From the NCBI RefSeq assembly GCF_964340395.1, contig NC_135552.1, positions 17,126,694-17,190,693 of the forward strand: DNA of 64,000 bases. Direction: 5' to 3'. This document shows, in pieces, positions 24,888 to 34,894 of the stretch. The DNA comes from Glandiceps talaboti (taxonomy: Eukaryota > Hemichordata > Enteropneusta > Spengelidae). The position numbers and the translations under genes were made by a program. The notes under the pieces are model-generated. The model saw only the letters and a list, made by a program, of their open reading frames with translations. It was not told the DNA's origin and did no database searches. The first letter of the stretch is position 1. The number at the start of each line of letters is the position of its first letter.

Positions 24888-25710
24888 TGACCGGCCAGCC
24901 GGCCAGCCGGTTGGATGGGGAGACAGACAGATAGATGGATAAACATGTGCATCACATGCACTTGTACTTGTACATTGTAAACTCACTACCACTGATCATT
25001 GTAATTACAATGTACTTAATATATGTAATCAAGAAATAGCTGGTGTTGATGTAGGTCCTTTAATAACTTAATAAAAGCCATTACATCATTAGTTTGATTC
25101 ATTTACACATTTTTCACTTCCATTTAAAGAAGATGAAAAAATAGTTGTTACTGTTAAGGTAAGCGGTGAAATTTGACAACACCACCAGTGATGGCTAACT
25201 AGTTAATTATTGTACAAGGAGTGGCAAATGTTTTTGTTTTGGTTTATTCCCCCTTCATAGCTTTATACATGTGTAGTTCTCGGCCATATTTTACAATATC
25301 AATAGCAAATATCGCAAATGTTAAATATGGGGATGAAATTACACTGGGAAACTGGTGCTAAAATATTAAGATTTAAGGGTGTGAGAATCACATTGTGTCT
25401 AAGTAACGTTATGATGTAAACCGTGACATGAACAACATCAATTTCGACTTCAGTGGGTAATGACACATGTAATAAATGATCCGACGCCAATAAATCACTT
25501 GGATTTACTGAATTCTTAAACATACATTCCGTATCTTGAAGATGTCCTGAATGAAATGAGAATTATTTTAAAATATCACTCAAAAACATCGAAGTTTCTT
25601 ACCGTGTGGTTGATGCCCCACATGAAAACACTGAGCAGGGGCTCATTTGCTCTGAACAGTTTCACCTTCTGAGACACTGCTTTGATATGTTTCTTCTTGC
25701 TGGTTGCCAT
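16807..25710 (-). CDS. PIP4K2: Phosphatidylinositol-5-phosphate 4-kinase type 2, complete, nine exons
   Basis: Minus-strand exons 25603-25710, 22134-22231, 21412-21508, 20704-20856, 19573-19758, 18491-18604, 17728-17968, 17009-17112 and 16807-16887 splice in frame into 393 residues, close to the usual vertebrate length of about 405. Motifs: GRSGARF with ATP-binding Lys133 in FVIKTI, DLKGS at 199-203, [11 protein letters not shown] at 260-270, [11 protein letters not shown] at 338-348, activation loop [19 protein letters not shown], and an acidic insert near 275-295 ahead of TPPDSP. Family knowledge: it converts PI5P to PI(4,5)P2 on internal membranes. The Ala in HGAGAEI is typical of PIP4K rather than PIP5K. 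The base-contacting segment reads MRSVLS (184-189), where PIP4K2B has TRNVFS. The ATG at 25710 opens [19 protein letters not shown], as in the family. Paralogue type (A, B or C) cannot be assigned. Confidence 0.96.
17166..17260 (+). repeat. (CATA)n microsatellite
   Basis: About 95 bases of tetranucleotide repeat, decaying into CATG, ACGC and CCAT words up to about 17320, in PIP4K2 intron 7, only about 50 bases beyond exon 8. Confidence 0.95.
18023..18082. repeat. 60-base nested palindrome (hairpin)
   Basis: TGACCTAAGG (18023-18032) pairs with CCTTAGGTCA (18073-18082). Inside, TCACTAC (18041-18047) pairs with GTAGTGA (18062-18068) around a near-palindromic core, AGTCTCTAGAC. It lies about 55 bases beyond PIP4K2 exon 7, in intron 6, and could be the remnant of a small foldback element. 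Confidence 0.7.
20880..21165 (-). mobile_element. SINE copy 2, 5'-truncated, reverse orientation
   Basis: Reversed, it matches the body of the SINE at 54630-54985: the segments AAGTCCTTGGGCAAGATTTG, GCCTCAGTCAACCCAGCTGT and GGGACCTGGTAGGAT have clear counterparts, followed by a GGGAGTTGAAG-like block. The tail is a run of AAT units at 20889-20907. The tRNA-like head is missing. It lies in PIP4K2 intron 3, close to exon 4. Confidence 0.75.
22650..22775 (+). repeat. Dispersed repeat, copy 2
   Basis: Homologous to 7670-7785 (shared AAACCAGAGCTG, TATTTCTTCC, GTAAAA and GGCTGTG). It has an insertion of GGGGGAGGGGGGAGGGC-type sequence in its middle. It lies in PIP4K2 intron 1. Confidence 0.6.
22776..24721. 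other. PIP4K2 intron 1, no further feature
   Basis: AT-rich intron sequence with no conserved peptide, RNA gene or recognisable element. Scattered TACATGTA words occur. Confidence 0.6.
24722..24905 (+). repeat. (ACAG)n microsatellite, two blocks
   Basis: ACAG/ACGG repeats at 24722-24780 and a purer ACAG run at about 24830-24886, separated by a stretch that repeats the sequence just upstream (TACACTCATTCACATGCA-like). This points to a segmental duplication of about 110 bases that includes the microsatellite. Confidence 0.9.
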
Positions 25711-25849
25711 TGTAGAATTTTTTGGTTAGAGACACATATAAGTTCGTATTAATTTCGACTGTATAATGGCCGTGTCGATTATCTGTGTATCACTGTGTTG
25801 AAATTCATGCTCCAATTATTCAGATCAGAAAAGTAACTCACTCCGGGAC

Positions 25850-25900
25850 TTCAATCCAATATGGCGTTAGTCTCCGATGTTACCCACAATGCATTACGTG
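25850..25900 (-). promoter_or_regulatory. Putative PIP4K2 promoter motifs
   Basis: About 150 bases upstream of the start codon lie AATATGGCG (YY1-like) and ACCCACAATGCAT at 25882-25894, which resembles the ZNF143/THAP11 site common at housekeeping promoters. The surroundings are richer in CG than the flanks. This rests on motifs only. Confidence 0.3.
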
Positions 25901-25959
25901 CGACCCCGTTCGCTAGCTATGTCAGTCGATAAACGTTTGACGTGATCATGATGCTAGCT

Positions 25960-26917
25960 ATCAGTGTCGCGTCGGTCTCGAATTTGATTGATATTAACAA
26001 AAATAGCGTCATACATTATCAGCATGTTTTAATGAGTTTGTAGGATGTAAAACAGTCAAAGTCACATATATTTATTTACATTTATATGGACCATCTGGTC
26101 TTTCATCAATGTAAATTATATTTCATTTCGATTTCATATTTTTGGAGGGCCCTTTATACGAGTTTAGTGCAACGCAAGACAACGATTCTCGAAGTGTTTC
26201 CTCAAATCTGCTCGGAAATTGGTACTGCCTGAGATTTAGAAAACAGTTTTTCGACTTTTTGTTGTGTGTGTGTGTGGGGGGGGGGTGTTGGTTTGTTTAC
26301 AGTTTAGTTTTGTTTCATTTTTGGAGGAGGTGGGTTTTTTTGTTTTCTTTTGTTTTTGCTGTTTATTTGACAGCATCCCTATACAAAACTAGCGTTAGTC
26401 ATCCCTTCAGTAATCATAAATTAATTATTTCCCAGTTGTTCAAATTCACTGGTATGAAGCTCAGTTGTTCAAATATTGGGTAAGTTTAGACCTGACATAC
26501 AGTGGCCTGTACTATTATTTTAATGTGAGGATTATACATGTAAAAGTACGACCCGACAGTACGACTAGGCAAACTAAAAAAAAAAGAATTGTGTTTCCAA
26601 TAACCCGGCCGACCCTAATTTTAAGCCGTCGATCCTAGATACTTTTTAAACATTTTAAAACAAAAAGACAAGAAATTCTTTGTCTTCACGTTTACATGTA
26701 CGTTTCATCAAACTATCACAGGAGTATTTCAAGTTGACCGATGGTTTTCAGTCGAAGCAATATTTTTCAAATATTATCAAATGCGCATTACGGTTCAGTA
26801 TAGCCTAATGACCTTGGCTTACTTTTGTTATCCATTTCCCTCCGTCCAGAACGGCTGTCAATAAATATGCATATACGTGTGCTGACCGCGATGCATGGGT
26901 GAGGACACTTGAAAACC
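25960..26917. other. Intergenic DNA, no gene seen
   Basis: The 113-codon frame at 26142-26483 is low-complexity Phe/Val/Gly over a G-run and matches nothing. At about 26560-26640, AATTGTGTTTCC followed by CCGACCCTAA resembles an end of the TIR family at 27956 and may be a decayed fragment of it. Confidence 0.5.
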
Positions 26918-27080
26918 CACAGACACTTGTGACCCGAGATAGGTGCCGGAATTATTAAATATGATAAATTATCGATATTATTGACGTTTTTTCACGCATT
27001 AAGAACTTCTCGACCAAATTTAAATGCGTTAATATCATTGATAATCTATTATAATATATCTCGGATTACAAGTGTCTGTG
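26918..27080. mobile_element. Small TIR/foldback element, copy A
   Basis: It begins CACAGACACTTGT and ends with its perfect inverted repeat ACAAGTGTCTGTG at 27068-27080. The inner arms CCGAGATA and TATCTCGG continue the pairing. It shares termini and an ATCGATATTATTGACGT core with 10477-10717. At 163 bases it is a MITE-sized element. Confidence 0.7.
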
Positions 27081-27955
27081 TGGCAATCTTTATTGTAAAC
27101 CCTAATCATAATTTGGTGTCAAACTGACAGGGGTATCGATCATATTGAAGCCTAACTACTTGTATTTTTCTTGTTGTTGCCAAGATATAGGTTTAGAAGG
27201 TGGATTTAACACGATGGCACAACACATCTGGTGGTCGCAACAATGAAATATTTGTAATTCAGACTGATGGGTCAGATAGCTATATTTCGGCAAAGGGTTA
27301 TTTCTATGGTATCAGAAATAGTGCATTCTCGTAAGCAGTGCATATTTTTCCCTCTTAACGGTGTCATAGACGGTGCCGTATGTAAACGATGGTATTAAAA
27401 TTAAAGTCTGTATGTACATGTATGTCATACAGAAAAATACCGAATACATATTACATTTCCCATATACTAAGCAGCTTCAACAAGAAGTTGGTGAATGACC
27501 TCTCCTGAGGTTTAATTTGGTTCAATCATAGCAAGTCCCTTTCAGATCATCAGAATTGTCAAGCCCCACCCTCCGCGCCCCTATGTCTCCCCCTTCCGTC
27601 TTCTCCACAGGTCTCCTATAGTGAATTCTGCTATAGGTGAATACAGGTTGACTTTGACAATTATTATTCCCCGATAGATCTTTTCGTACAAAATACTTTT
27701 TAGTTAAAGCCTGTTGGTGTGTTTTGTTATCATTTCAATATAATCACATTAGTCAATTTTAATCATTCTGGACAACAGTTTTCCACTATATGAAAAAATT
27801 CTAGTGCAGCATTTCTGGGGGAAACCCTTCGACTTGAGCAAGTCAAATTTGGATGACCCATGCTTGTCCTGATTTTTAACATGTTCAAGCTGTTTTATCA
27901 CGCCCACGTGAGGTAGGGCGATGACCATGCAAGATGATACAAGTCTTCCTTGGGT
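27081..27955. other. Intergenic DNA, no gene seen
   Basis: No coding signal or repeat that I can recognise. Confidence 0.5.
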
Positions 27956-28210
27956 GTTTTCTCTTGTTTGGTTCCGTTTACCCGACCCCACCTAGTTTTT
28001 CACTGCCAGCCCTAAACTTTTTTTACGAATTCGAGAAAAATATAATAAAATCGCGAATATTGTGAAGTCTCACGAGAAATAGTAAATATATAAATAAATA
28101 AATAAATATATACCTAAACTAGACACTCACACATGAAGAAAAAAATCTACCTACCTACCCCACCTATTCTAAAATTGGGCGTAACCGGAACCATACAATT
28201 TTTAAGCCTT
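27956..28210 (+). mobile_element. TIR element family 1, copy 1
   Basis: Internal core CCCTAAACTTTTTTTACGAA and GTGAAGTCTCACGAGAAA. The ends are inverted-repeat-like (TGGTTCCGTTTACCCGACCC against the reverse of ACGCCCAATTTTAGAATAGG, with a TGGTTCCGGTTAC motif). Related copies are at 39192-39500 and 55414-55738. No ORF; non-autonomous. Confidence 0.7.
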
Positions 28211-28301
28211 TTCAGAATCGAGTCTCGACTCTAAGTAACAGGCTGTAATCCGAAACAAGATCAAGAGCCTGTGGGAAGTATAATTTGCACAAAATGAGGC
28301 T

Positions 28302-28315
28302 GTGTGTGTGTGTGT

Positions 28316-28371
<56 letters not shown>

Positions 28372-28390
28372 GTGTGTATGTGTGTGTGTA

Positions 28391-28421
<31 letters not shown>

Positions 28422-28430
28422 TCGCGCGTG
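28302..28430 (+). repeat. (TG)n microsatellite with TATG interruptions
   Basis: About 130 bases of TG with TATG blocks. Apparent Cys-Val and His-Thr reading frames here are repeat artefacts. Confidence 0.95.
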
Positions 28431-28655
28431 TGCGTTTGCGTGTAGATGGGGGAGGGGAGATTTTCAAGAGATTGGCGAATGATATTCCATTGTAGATAGT
28501 GTGGGTACGCACTTGATTGTTTTCTCCAATTGTAATTCTATAAAACCCAATAATTTAATAACAAAAACATGTTACATCATGCTCTGTCAACAGACATGAA
28601 TCAACATCGGAAGGTACGATTTGTTTTGGATCGAATGGTAATGGTAAACGGAAAC

Positions 28656-29030
28656 GTCCAATCAAACTTATTTCTGGCTTCAGTACATACACTTGTATTG
28701 ATTATTTTACTGCTATCAACTTAATAAAAAAAGTTCAGTCAGACTTATTTCTGCCTTTAGTACACTTGTATCGAATACTGTTATCTTAAAATAAAAATCA
28801 AGTGAGACTTATTTCTGCCTTTATAGTACTAGTACACTACTGCTGGCAACGATTTTGGGTGATGAAATTGTATCTCGGTAACTTTAATATTCACCAACTT
28901 TGAAATCTTGTAGAGAAGTCCTACTGCACCTTAATACATGTATCCGGATTTCCTGTAAGGGTTTATGGGAGAACCTCTGGGGATATCATACTTACCATAA
29001 TCTCTTTGTCTTGACTTACTACTTCTATTC
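28656..29030 (+). repeat. Dispersed repeat with internal tandem units, copy 1
   Basis: Three units of about 65 bases built on GTCAGACTTATTTCTGCCTT and TAGTACACTTGTA are followed by a unique part: TTTGAAATCTTGTAGAGAAG, TTTCCTGTAAGGGTTTATGG, AATCTCTTTGTCTTGACT. The whole arrangement recurs at 41695-42060. Confidence 0.8.
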
Positions 29031-29488
29031 AAGAGAAAGAGATTGTAGTAAATATGATGTCATTTCCTGCAAAAGCAAAATCAACGTAACCAGATGATCC
29101 ATACGCAGACTCAACATAAACATAAGGCGGTGTACGTAATATAATGCGTTTGATATATTTCCTGCAACAATCATTCTATAAGAGTATAAGGTATCGTTGT
29201 CTATACCTTTTCCTTGCAATACTGTCGAGGCGTTTTTCCGACATAGAAATAGCAGTTTGATCATGAACTTTTTCATAAAACATTATACACGTAATCATCG
29301 ACTACTCAGGAACAAATTATTCATCATTTCATACAGTAATAAAAAAATATGAAGTAATGCAGTGTAGTTGCTGAAATGTAACCCAATTATTTAATGATTT
29401 TATCCTAATCGACAAATAATTACAAATCTCCGGAAATTGATGACAGCTTGTACATGTTGCACTGCATATATAGTATATTTAATAGTTG

Positions 29489-29780
29489 AGGTAAAGCCAC
29501 AGAACACTTCCTAGGCCTAGCCTTAACAGGCGACTACCACCACTAGTTATAGTGTTGACAAATTGACGCATCGTATATCAATTGAGGTAATAAGTAAAAG
29601 CCCAAACATTTCCTGTGCCTCTATCAATTTACCTGGCGATTACACCCCCCCCCCCCTCCCGGGACTATCCTCATCAGTGTTAACAATTGAACGAATCGTC
29701 TATCACTGCCATTTGAGGTAAAGTCACAGAACACTTCTTTGGTCTGTATGAATTGATCAGGCGACTACCACCATCTGAGC
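29489..29780 (+). repeat. About 100-base degenerate tandem repeat, three units
   Basis: Each unit starts GAGGTAAAGYCACAGAACAC or a decayed version (29489, 29583, 29714) and contains CAGGCGACTACCACCA and GTGTTAACAATTGA-type words. The middle unit holds a C-run at about 29645. Confidence 0.65.
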
Positions 29781-29817
29781 TGAAATATACCTGTCATCGA
29801 AGACTAACATAGTCTAT

Positions 29818-29955
29818 CTGCTAGACCTCGGATGTTCTTCCGATAGAATACGACACACGCCCGAACATCGCTATCGAGGATGGACATCCGATGCAAGCCC
29901 TCACTGCGAACTTCGTTCGCTTATAGTATCGAAAGAAAGCCCGAACGTCTAGCAG
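29818..29955. mobile_element. 138-base hairpin-forming TIR element
   Basis: CTGCTAGAC (29818-29826) pairs exactly with GTCTAGCAG (29947-29955), and imperfect pairing continues for about 42 bases inward. The loop contains a perfect palindrome, GCGAACTTCGTTCGC (29906-29920). AAGACTAACAT occurs on both flanks (about 29800 and 29963), possibly a remnant of duplication. It is more CG-rich than its surroundings. It could be a MITE or a hairpin RNA precursor. Confidence 0.6.
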
Positions 29956-30018
29956 CAAGACTAAGACTAACATTGAAGTTGATCGCAATGAAAAAATAAC
30001 ACGTGTCTCACTTCTTCT

Positions 30019-30122
<104 letters not shown>

Positions 30123-30372
30123 ACAACATCACGATGTGGACTTTTACATTTACACTGTCGATTTACAGGGGCTTCAATGGAAAGATAGCCTCCTTTCAAT
30201 GCCACGCATTGTTTGTAAGGCTAATTCATAAGCCCCCCTCCCCATAAAGATATTTGAAAAACAAAACAAAACAGAAATGGGAGCATCACTTTCATCTTTT
30301 TTCTAGGAGATAAACTTTAAGGAATTCTAAAGTACCTGGCTTCACTGTCAAAAAGACAGCAACAACACTGTT

Positions 30373-30420
<48 letters not shown>
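30373..30420 (+). repeat. (AAC)n microsatellite
   Basis: About 16 pure units. Confidence 0.95.
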
Positions 30421-30421
<1 letters not shown>

Positions 30422-31167
30422 GGTGTCATGATGCACTTGGTTTATTGCAGAAATCAAAATTACAATGCTGGGAAGGACAGTACTATACAGAATATAACAT
30501 CTCAATATTAAATGATTGTACACATATACATATAATGGAATGTGAATTAATTGGATAATTAGAATCATGGAGTTTAAACATCTCTACATTATTAAACTAT
30601 TTTCAATTAAGAAAATGTCACTTTTGTTGTGTAAACCTTAAATAACTACACTTCCTTTCCACGCCATCACATTCACACAAACTATTTGGACTAGTGTGTA
30701 TAGGATGGTAAGGGAGCCTATAAAAACTGGAGAACATTGGTGGGCTGGTCAAATACCACACTGACCTCTCAACTTTGACCCTATATACACTTGTAACTGA
30801 CAAAACTTATACAAGGACTTACAACTGCTTTGGAGATAGGGGCAGTATATTGTAACATAATAAACCAATTTTTATGACATCAATAATGATTATTACTGAT
30901 TTATAACATTTGGAAATAACTATCAAATAGTTCTACATTCAATAGCCGGTTTGTGGTGCTAGTGGTATTCCATTTATGCATTCAACTGAAGGGATATAAA
31001 CTGAGTATTATTAGCACCATAAACAGGCTATATATCCAATGACAGGGATGAGAACGAGACATTCTTTGGAGAGAAAAAATTCCTGTTTGCCATCAAACTT
31101 ATATATTTATATACGAAATACATATTCTTACATTTATCCCTTCTATCCATCTACGTAAATTTGCATG

Positions 31168-31199
<32 letters not shown>

Positions 31200-31496
31200 A
31201 TATATATCTATATGAAAGTAGAAGTTCACATCTATTACATATAGTATTCAAAGACTGGGTCAATTTCTTTTTTGTCAGTTAGCCATGTACAAACTTCATT
31301 TCAAGATCAGCCATCCCAACATTCTTACTACCCCTGCCATCTATTCTTCAGTGGCTGATTACATATAATTAATGTGGGCTTTTTAAATCCTAGCCTCAAA
31401 TGTACAAATTGAATAAATAATAACAAAATAATCATATTTAGACTTCATTCAAATCTGACATGTTCTTTTTTACCCTCCTCATCCTTGTCCACACCT
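30421..31496. other. Intergenic DNA, no gene seen
   Basis: AT-rich, with an (AAT)n run at about 31169-31195. No coding signal. Confidence 0.6.
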
Positions 31497-31558
31497 TCCT
31501 TCTCCTTCTCCTCCTCCTCCTCCTCCTCCTCCTCCTCCTCATCATCATCAATCACCGC

Positions 31559-31626
<68 letters not shown>

Positions 31627-31675
31627 CCACCACCACCACCACCACCACCATCATCATCATCACCACCATTAAACA
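31497..31675 (+). repeat. Compound (TCC)n(ATC)n(ACC)n microsatellite
   Basis: TCC units to about 31540, then ATC units from about 31561 to 31625, then ACC and ATC to 31670. The trinucleotide families succeed one another by single-base change. Confidence 0.95.
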
Positions 31676-34193
31676 ATATATAAGAGATCACATTGATATG
31701 TTTTAAAAGCCCTCAAGGAATGCTATATCAGAACTTCATCACATTATTTTCTTGACTATTTTCAGATCTATAATTCTTATTATCTACATATTCTCAAATC
31801 GTTTACTCACTACATGAATGCATAATAAAAGTATGCTTACTTTAAACTAGTATGTGGTACTGTAGCACCGCTATAGTGCTGTAGTAGCATCTACATTGTA
31901 TTACCGAAAAATTTAAATATCCAGTACTACACATGTTGTCTACCACCAATAAAACTACGGTATACAATGTATGTATGTTACATACACATCAATAGGGAAT
32001 ACCTCATGGTGAAATAAAGTTGTGTCTAGGTATTGTATTGAACACAAGATTTAGCCAGGTCAGATACGGTACCATTGTCTCCCTCATCGCATTAACATTC
32101 CCCTTTGTCCCTTTATACAGTTGCTTTGGCGGTAGAGGCATTTAGATTATCCCTTGTGTCATACTATAGTTTCCTAGTGTTGTCCACGGTCCAAGATCTC
32201 ACTATGAAACAAATGCTACCCTGGAAATAGTCACTTTTGTCAGAGTCTGCATGCAAATGTATGAGGTATCCATAGTGTTTTAGTAAGTGGTACACATAAT
32301 TATGTGTATGTATGCTATGTGAATGGAAGTGGTATAATAAAGCCTGCAAGCTAGAATACTGTCTACAGTCATTACTGCATCAACTATGGATTTATAATTC
32401 CAATGACTAATACTAAATGGACACTCGGAGTAACCCCACATTGTTTGCATGGAACTTTGACTTGCCAAGCTAATGTATTGGACAATACGGCCACCAATAT
32501 AAGATATGAATACATAACTGATGTCTACAAAGTTATTCATATGAGACAAAACATACATAACAGTAATTCATAGACCTGATAAAAACATGGAAATTACAAA
32601 TATGTAGTAAAGACAATATGTACATTGCAATATGTGCTTTTCACATAGAAATCTTAGTTTGAAAATAAATTTCATTTTGTTGGACAGTCATGTCATGGAG
32701 TGGAAGAATCAAATAACTTAATTTCATTTTTCAATTCCTTCTAGTTGATGATACTCATGGTTCTTGTTAATGACTGCACAGCGCCCTCTATTCTCATACG
32801 ATTACTATGCTGCACCTTCGACTCTCAAATGATAATGATGTAGCTGCACCATCTATTTTCAAATGACTACAAGAGAAATTTATCTGCCCTGTTTGTTAAT
32901 ACTGAAATCAATATTAATAACTTAAACCTGAGATTTAATGAAATCTTTTTTTTTTTGACATTTGGTCTTTGACAATCTATTGCACTTGTATAACTTTAAG
33001 GTTTGTTCCTACCTGTTCAAAGCAATGCTAAAAACCAGGTTGCAGTTACACTACCTAATTCATTCTGAACTCAACTCTTTTCAGTTTTTCCAAAGCCAAA
33101 GAAACCATATTTATAGCTACACAAGTTTTCTGAAAGCTAGTAGAAAGTAGTATCTTTTATCTCAGAGGTGTTTACATCTGTAAGATTTGCCAAGGTCTCA
33201 AACAGGCCCTCATGCACTGGCCTTCCCCTCTCATGAGAGAAGACATATGATGTGGAATGACCCAATGTATCTTACAGTATACTTAGGTGGGTGGTGGTTT
33301 TCTACCAGATACTTATAAGTTCTAATCTTCTGGATTGAATTAACGGTCAAACTGTCTATTTCTCAAATTATTATTACTCTACATATTATCTATTGATTTT
33401 TAAATGAAATATACACCACTTTCAAAAAAACAATAAAATGGTGACTACTCATTTACATATTTCAAGATTGCATCATTGTCATGGCAACTACTTCAACTAC
33501 ATGGATTAGTGATGGAATTATGGATGATATTGACATACATTATAGAACTGAATCATTTATGTAATCCTATAAAGGCACCCTTAACTTCCTCATTAATCAT
33601 ATCACTGACAGTGTAACTAAAGCACCTTAACTTATGCAATCTTTGCAAAGAATAACTGTTGACGAATAAAATCCAAAACTTAAGTCCTTGAAAAGACAAG
33701 TTATGTTTCCTACTATGAGTATCCTAAGCTATAGACACCACACTAAGTCTGTCTAGGGGTAATGTTTAAACTTAATTATATGCAGTTTTCACTTCGAAAC
33801 AATGTCCAAAAAATATGTGGTTACATTTTTAGCATTTGGCTTTCCTGATGTTGACAAGTTGTCAAGGACACCTCAACTTTATTATGCAATTAATAAACAG
33901 ACAGCATGTTCAAAGATTACAAACTCTTTTCTCTTTTATCTTATAAAGTTTGTATAATAAGGACAGACTAAGGTCATATTTGAATGTCCTTAAGTTATGT
34001 AATATACACAACAACAATAAATACCCCCTGGAAATTCGAACCACTGTATCATATGTTGTACATTTCAATTCATCACTATTTCTCATAAATGTACAATGTT
34101 TCTCTGCTTAATACCAGGACAAATTCATTGTAAGGTGCCACAGATTGGGTTTACAACACAAATGACTGGGTAACTCTTTGGTATTCTGTGTGC
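31676..34193. other. Intergenic DNA 3' of the cytochrome b561 gene
   Basis: No coding signal. A CTGCAC-based unit of about 36 bases is loosely repeated at about 32773-32870. The part nearest 34193 is presumably 3'UTR of the longer b561 isoform. Confidence 0.55.
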
Positions 34194-34863
34194 TTATTTT
34201 TCTTGAAGTAAGCTATTTGTTTCTTCCACATTCACTATAGGTTCATGTCTTTTCCAACTACTATTTAAGACAACCCACGTCACCAACATAGCAAACACCA
34301 CAAGACATACACCGGCAGCATTTCCAAGTAGAGCAGTCAAAGGCAAGTCATGGTACTTTTCGTCACTGAAATACAAACACAGAAAAACATCATTTCATCT
34401 CAAATACACACATACACACACAGTACTGTTCAATCATATATAATTACATATTCCTGTAACACAACATCCTGACACTGGATTCACAATAGAGGCATGCAAA
34501 CACCTAGACAAAGCATAAAGAGAGAGACTAGATAGAGTTATTAATACGTAATACTGTGCTCTGACCTGTCACTAAATTATAGAGGAATTTATTTTGAGTG
34601 GCATATGTATTCATTGCAACATTATAGCACAGCTAGTGTATAGCAAGCAGTGGTATACAAACATGTTACAATTGGCTAACAGAAATCAACATGCTTTGAG
34701 TTCAACAATTACAATTTACTATGTACATGCATTGCCATATTATTTGGTGCATGCTAGGGGCCAGGTAAGAGAGTGTGAATACATGTGTGTGTGTATGTTT
34801 GTATGAATGAATGAATGAATGAATGAATGAATGTATGTATGTATGTATGTATGTATGTATGTA

Positions 34864-34894
<31 letters not shown>

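Noticed and set aside
26142..26483. 113-codon frame near the PIP4K2 promoter
   Set aside because: Low-complexity Phe/Val/Gly sequence over a G/T-rich tract; no motif or splice support.
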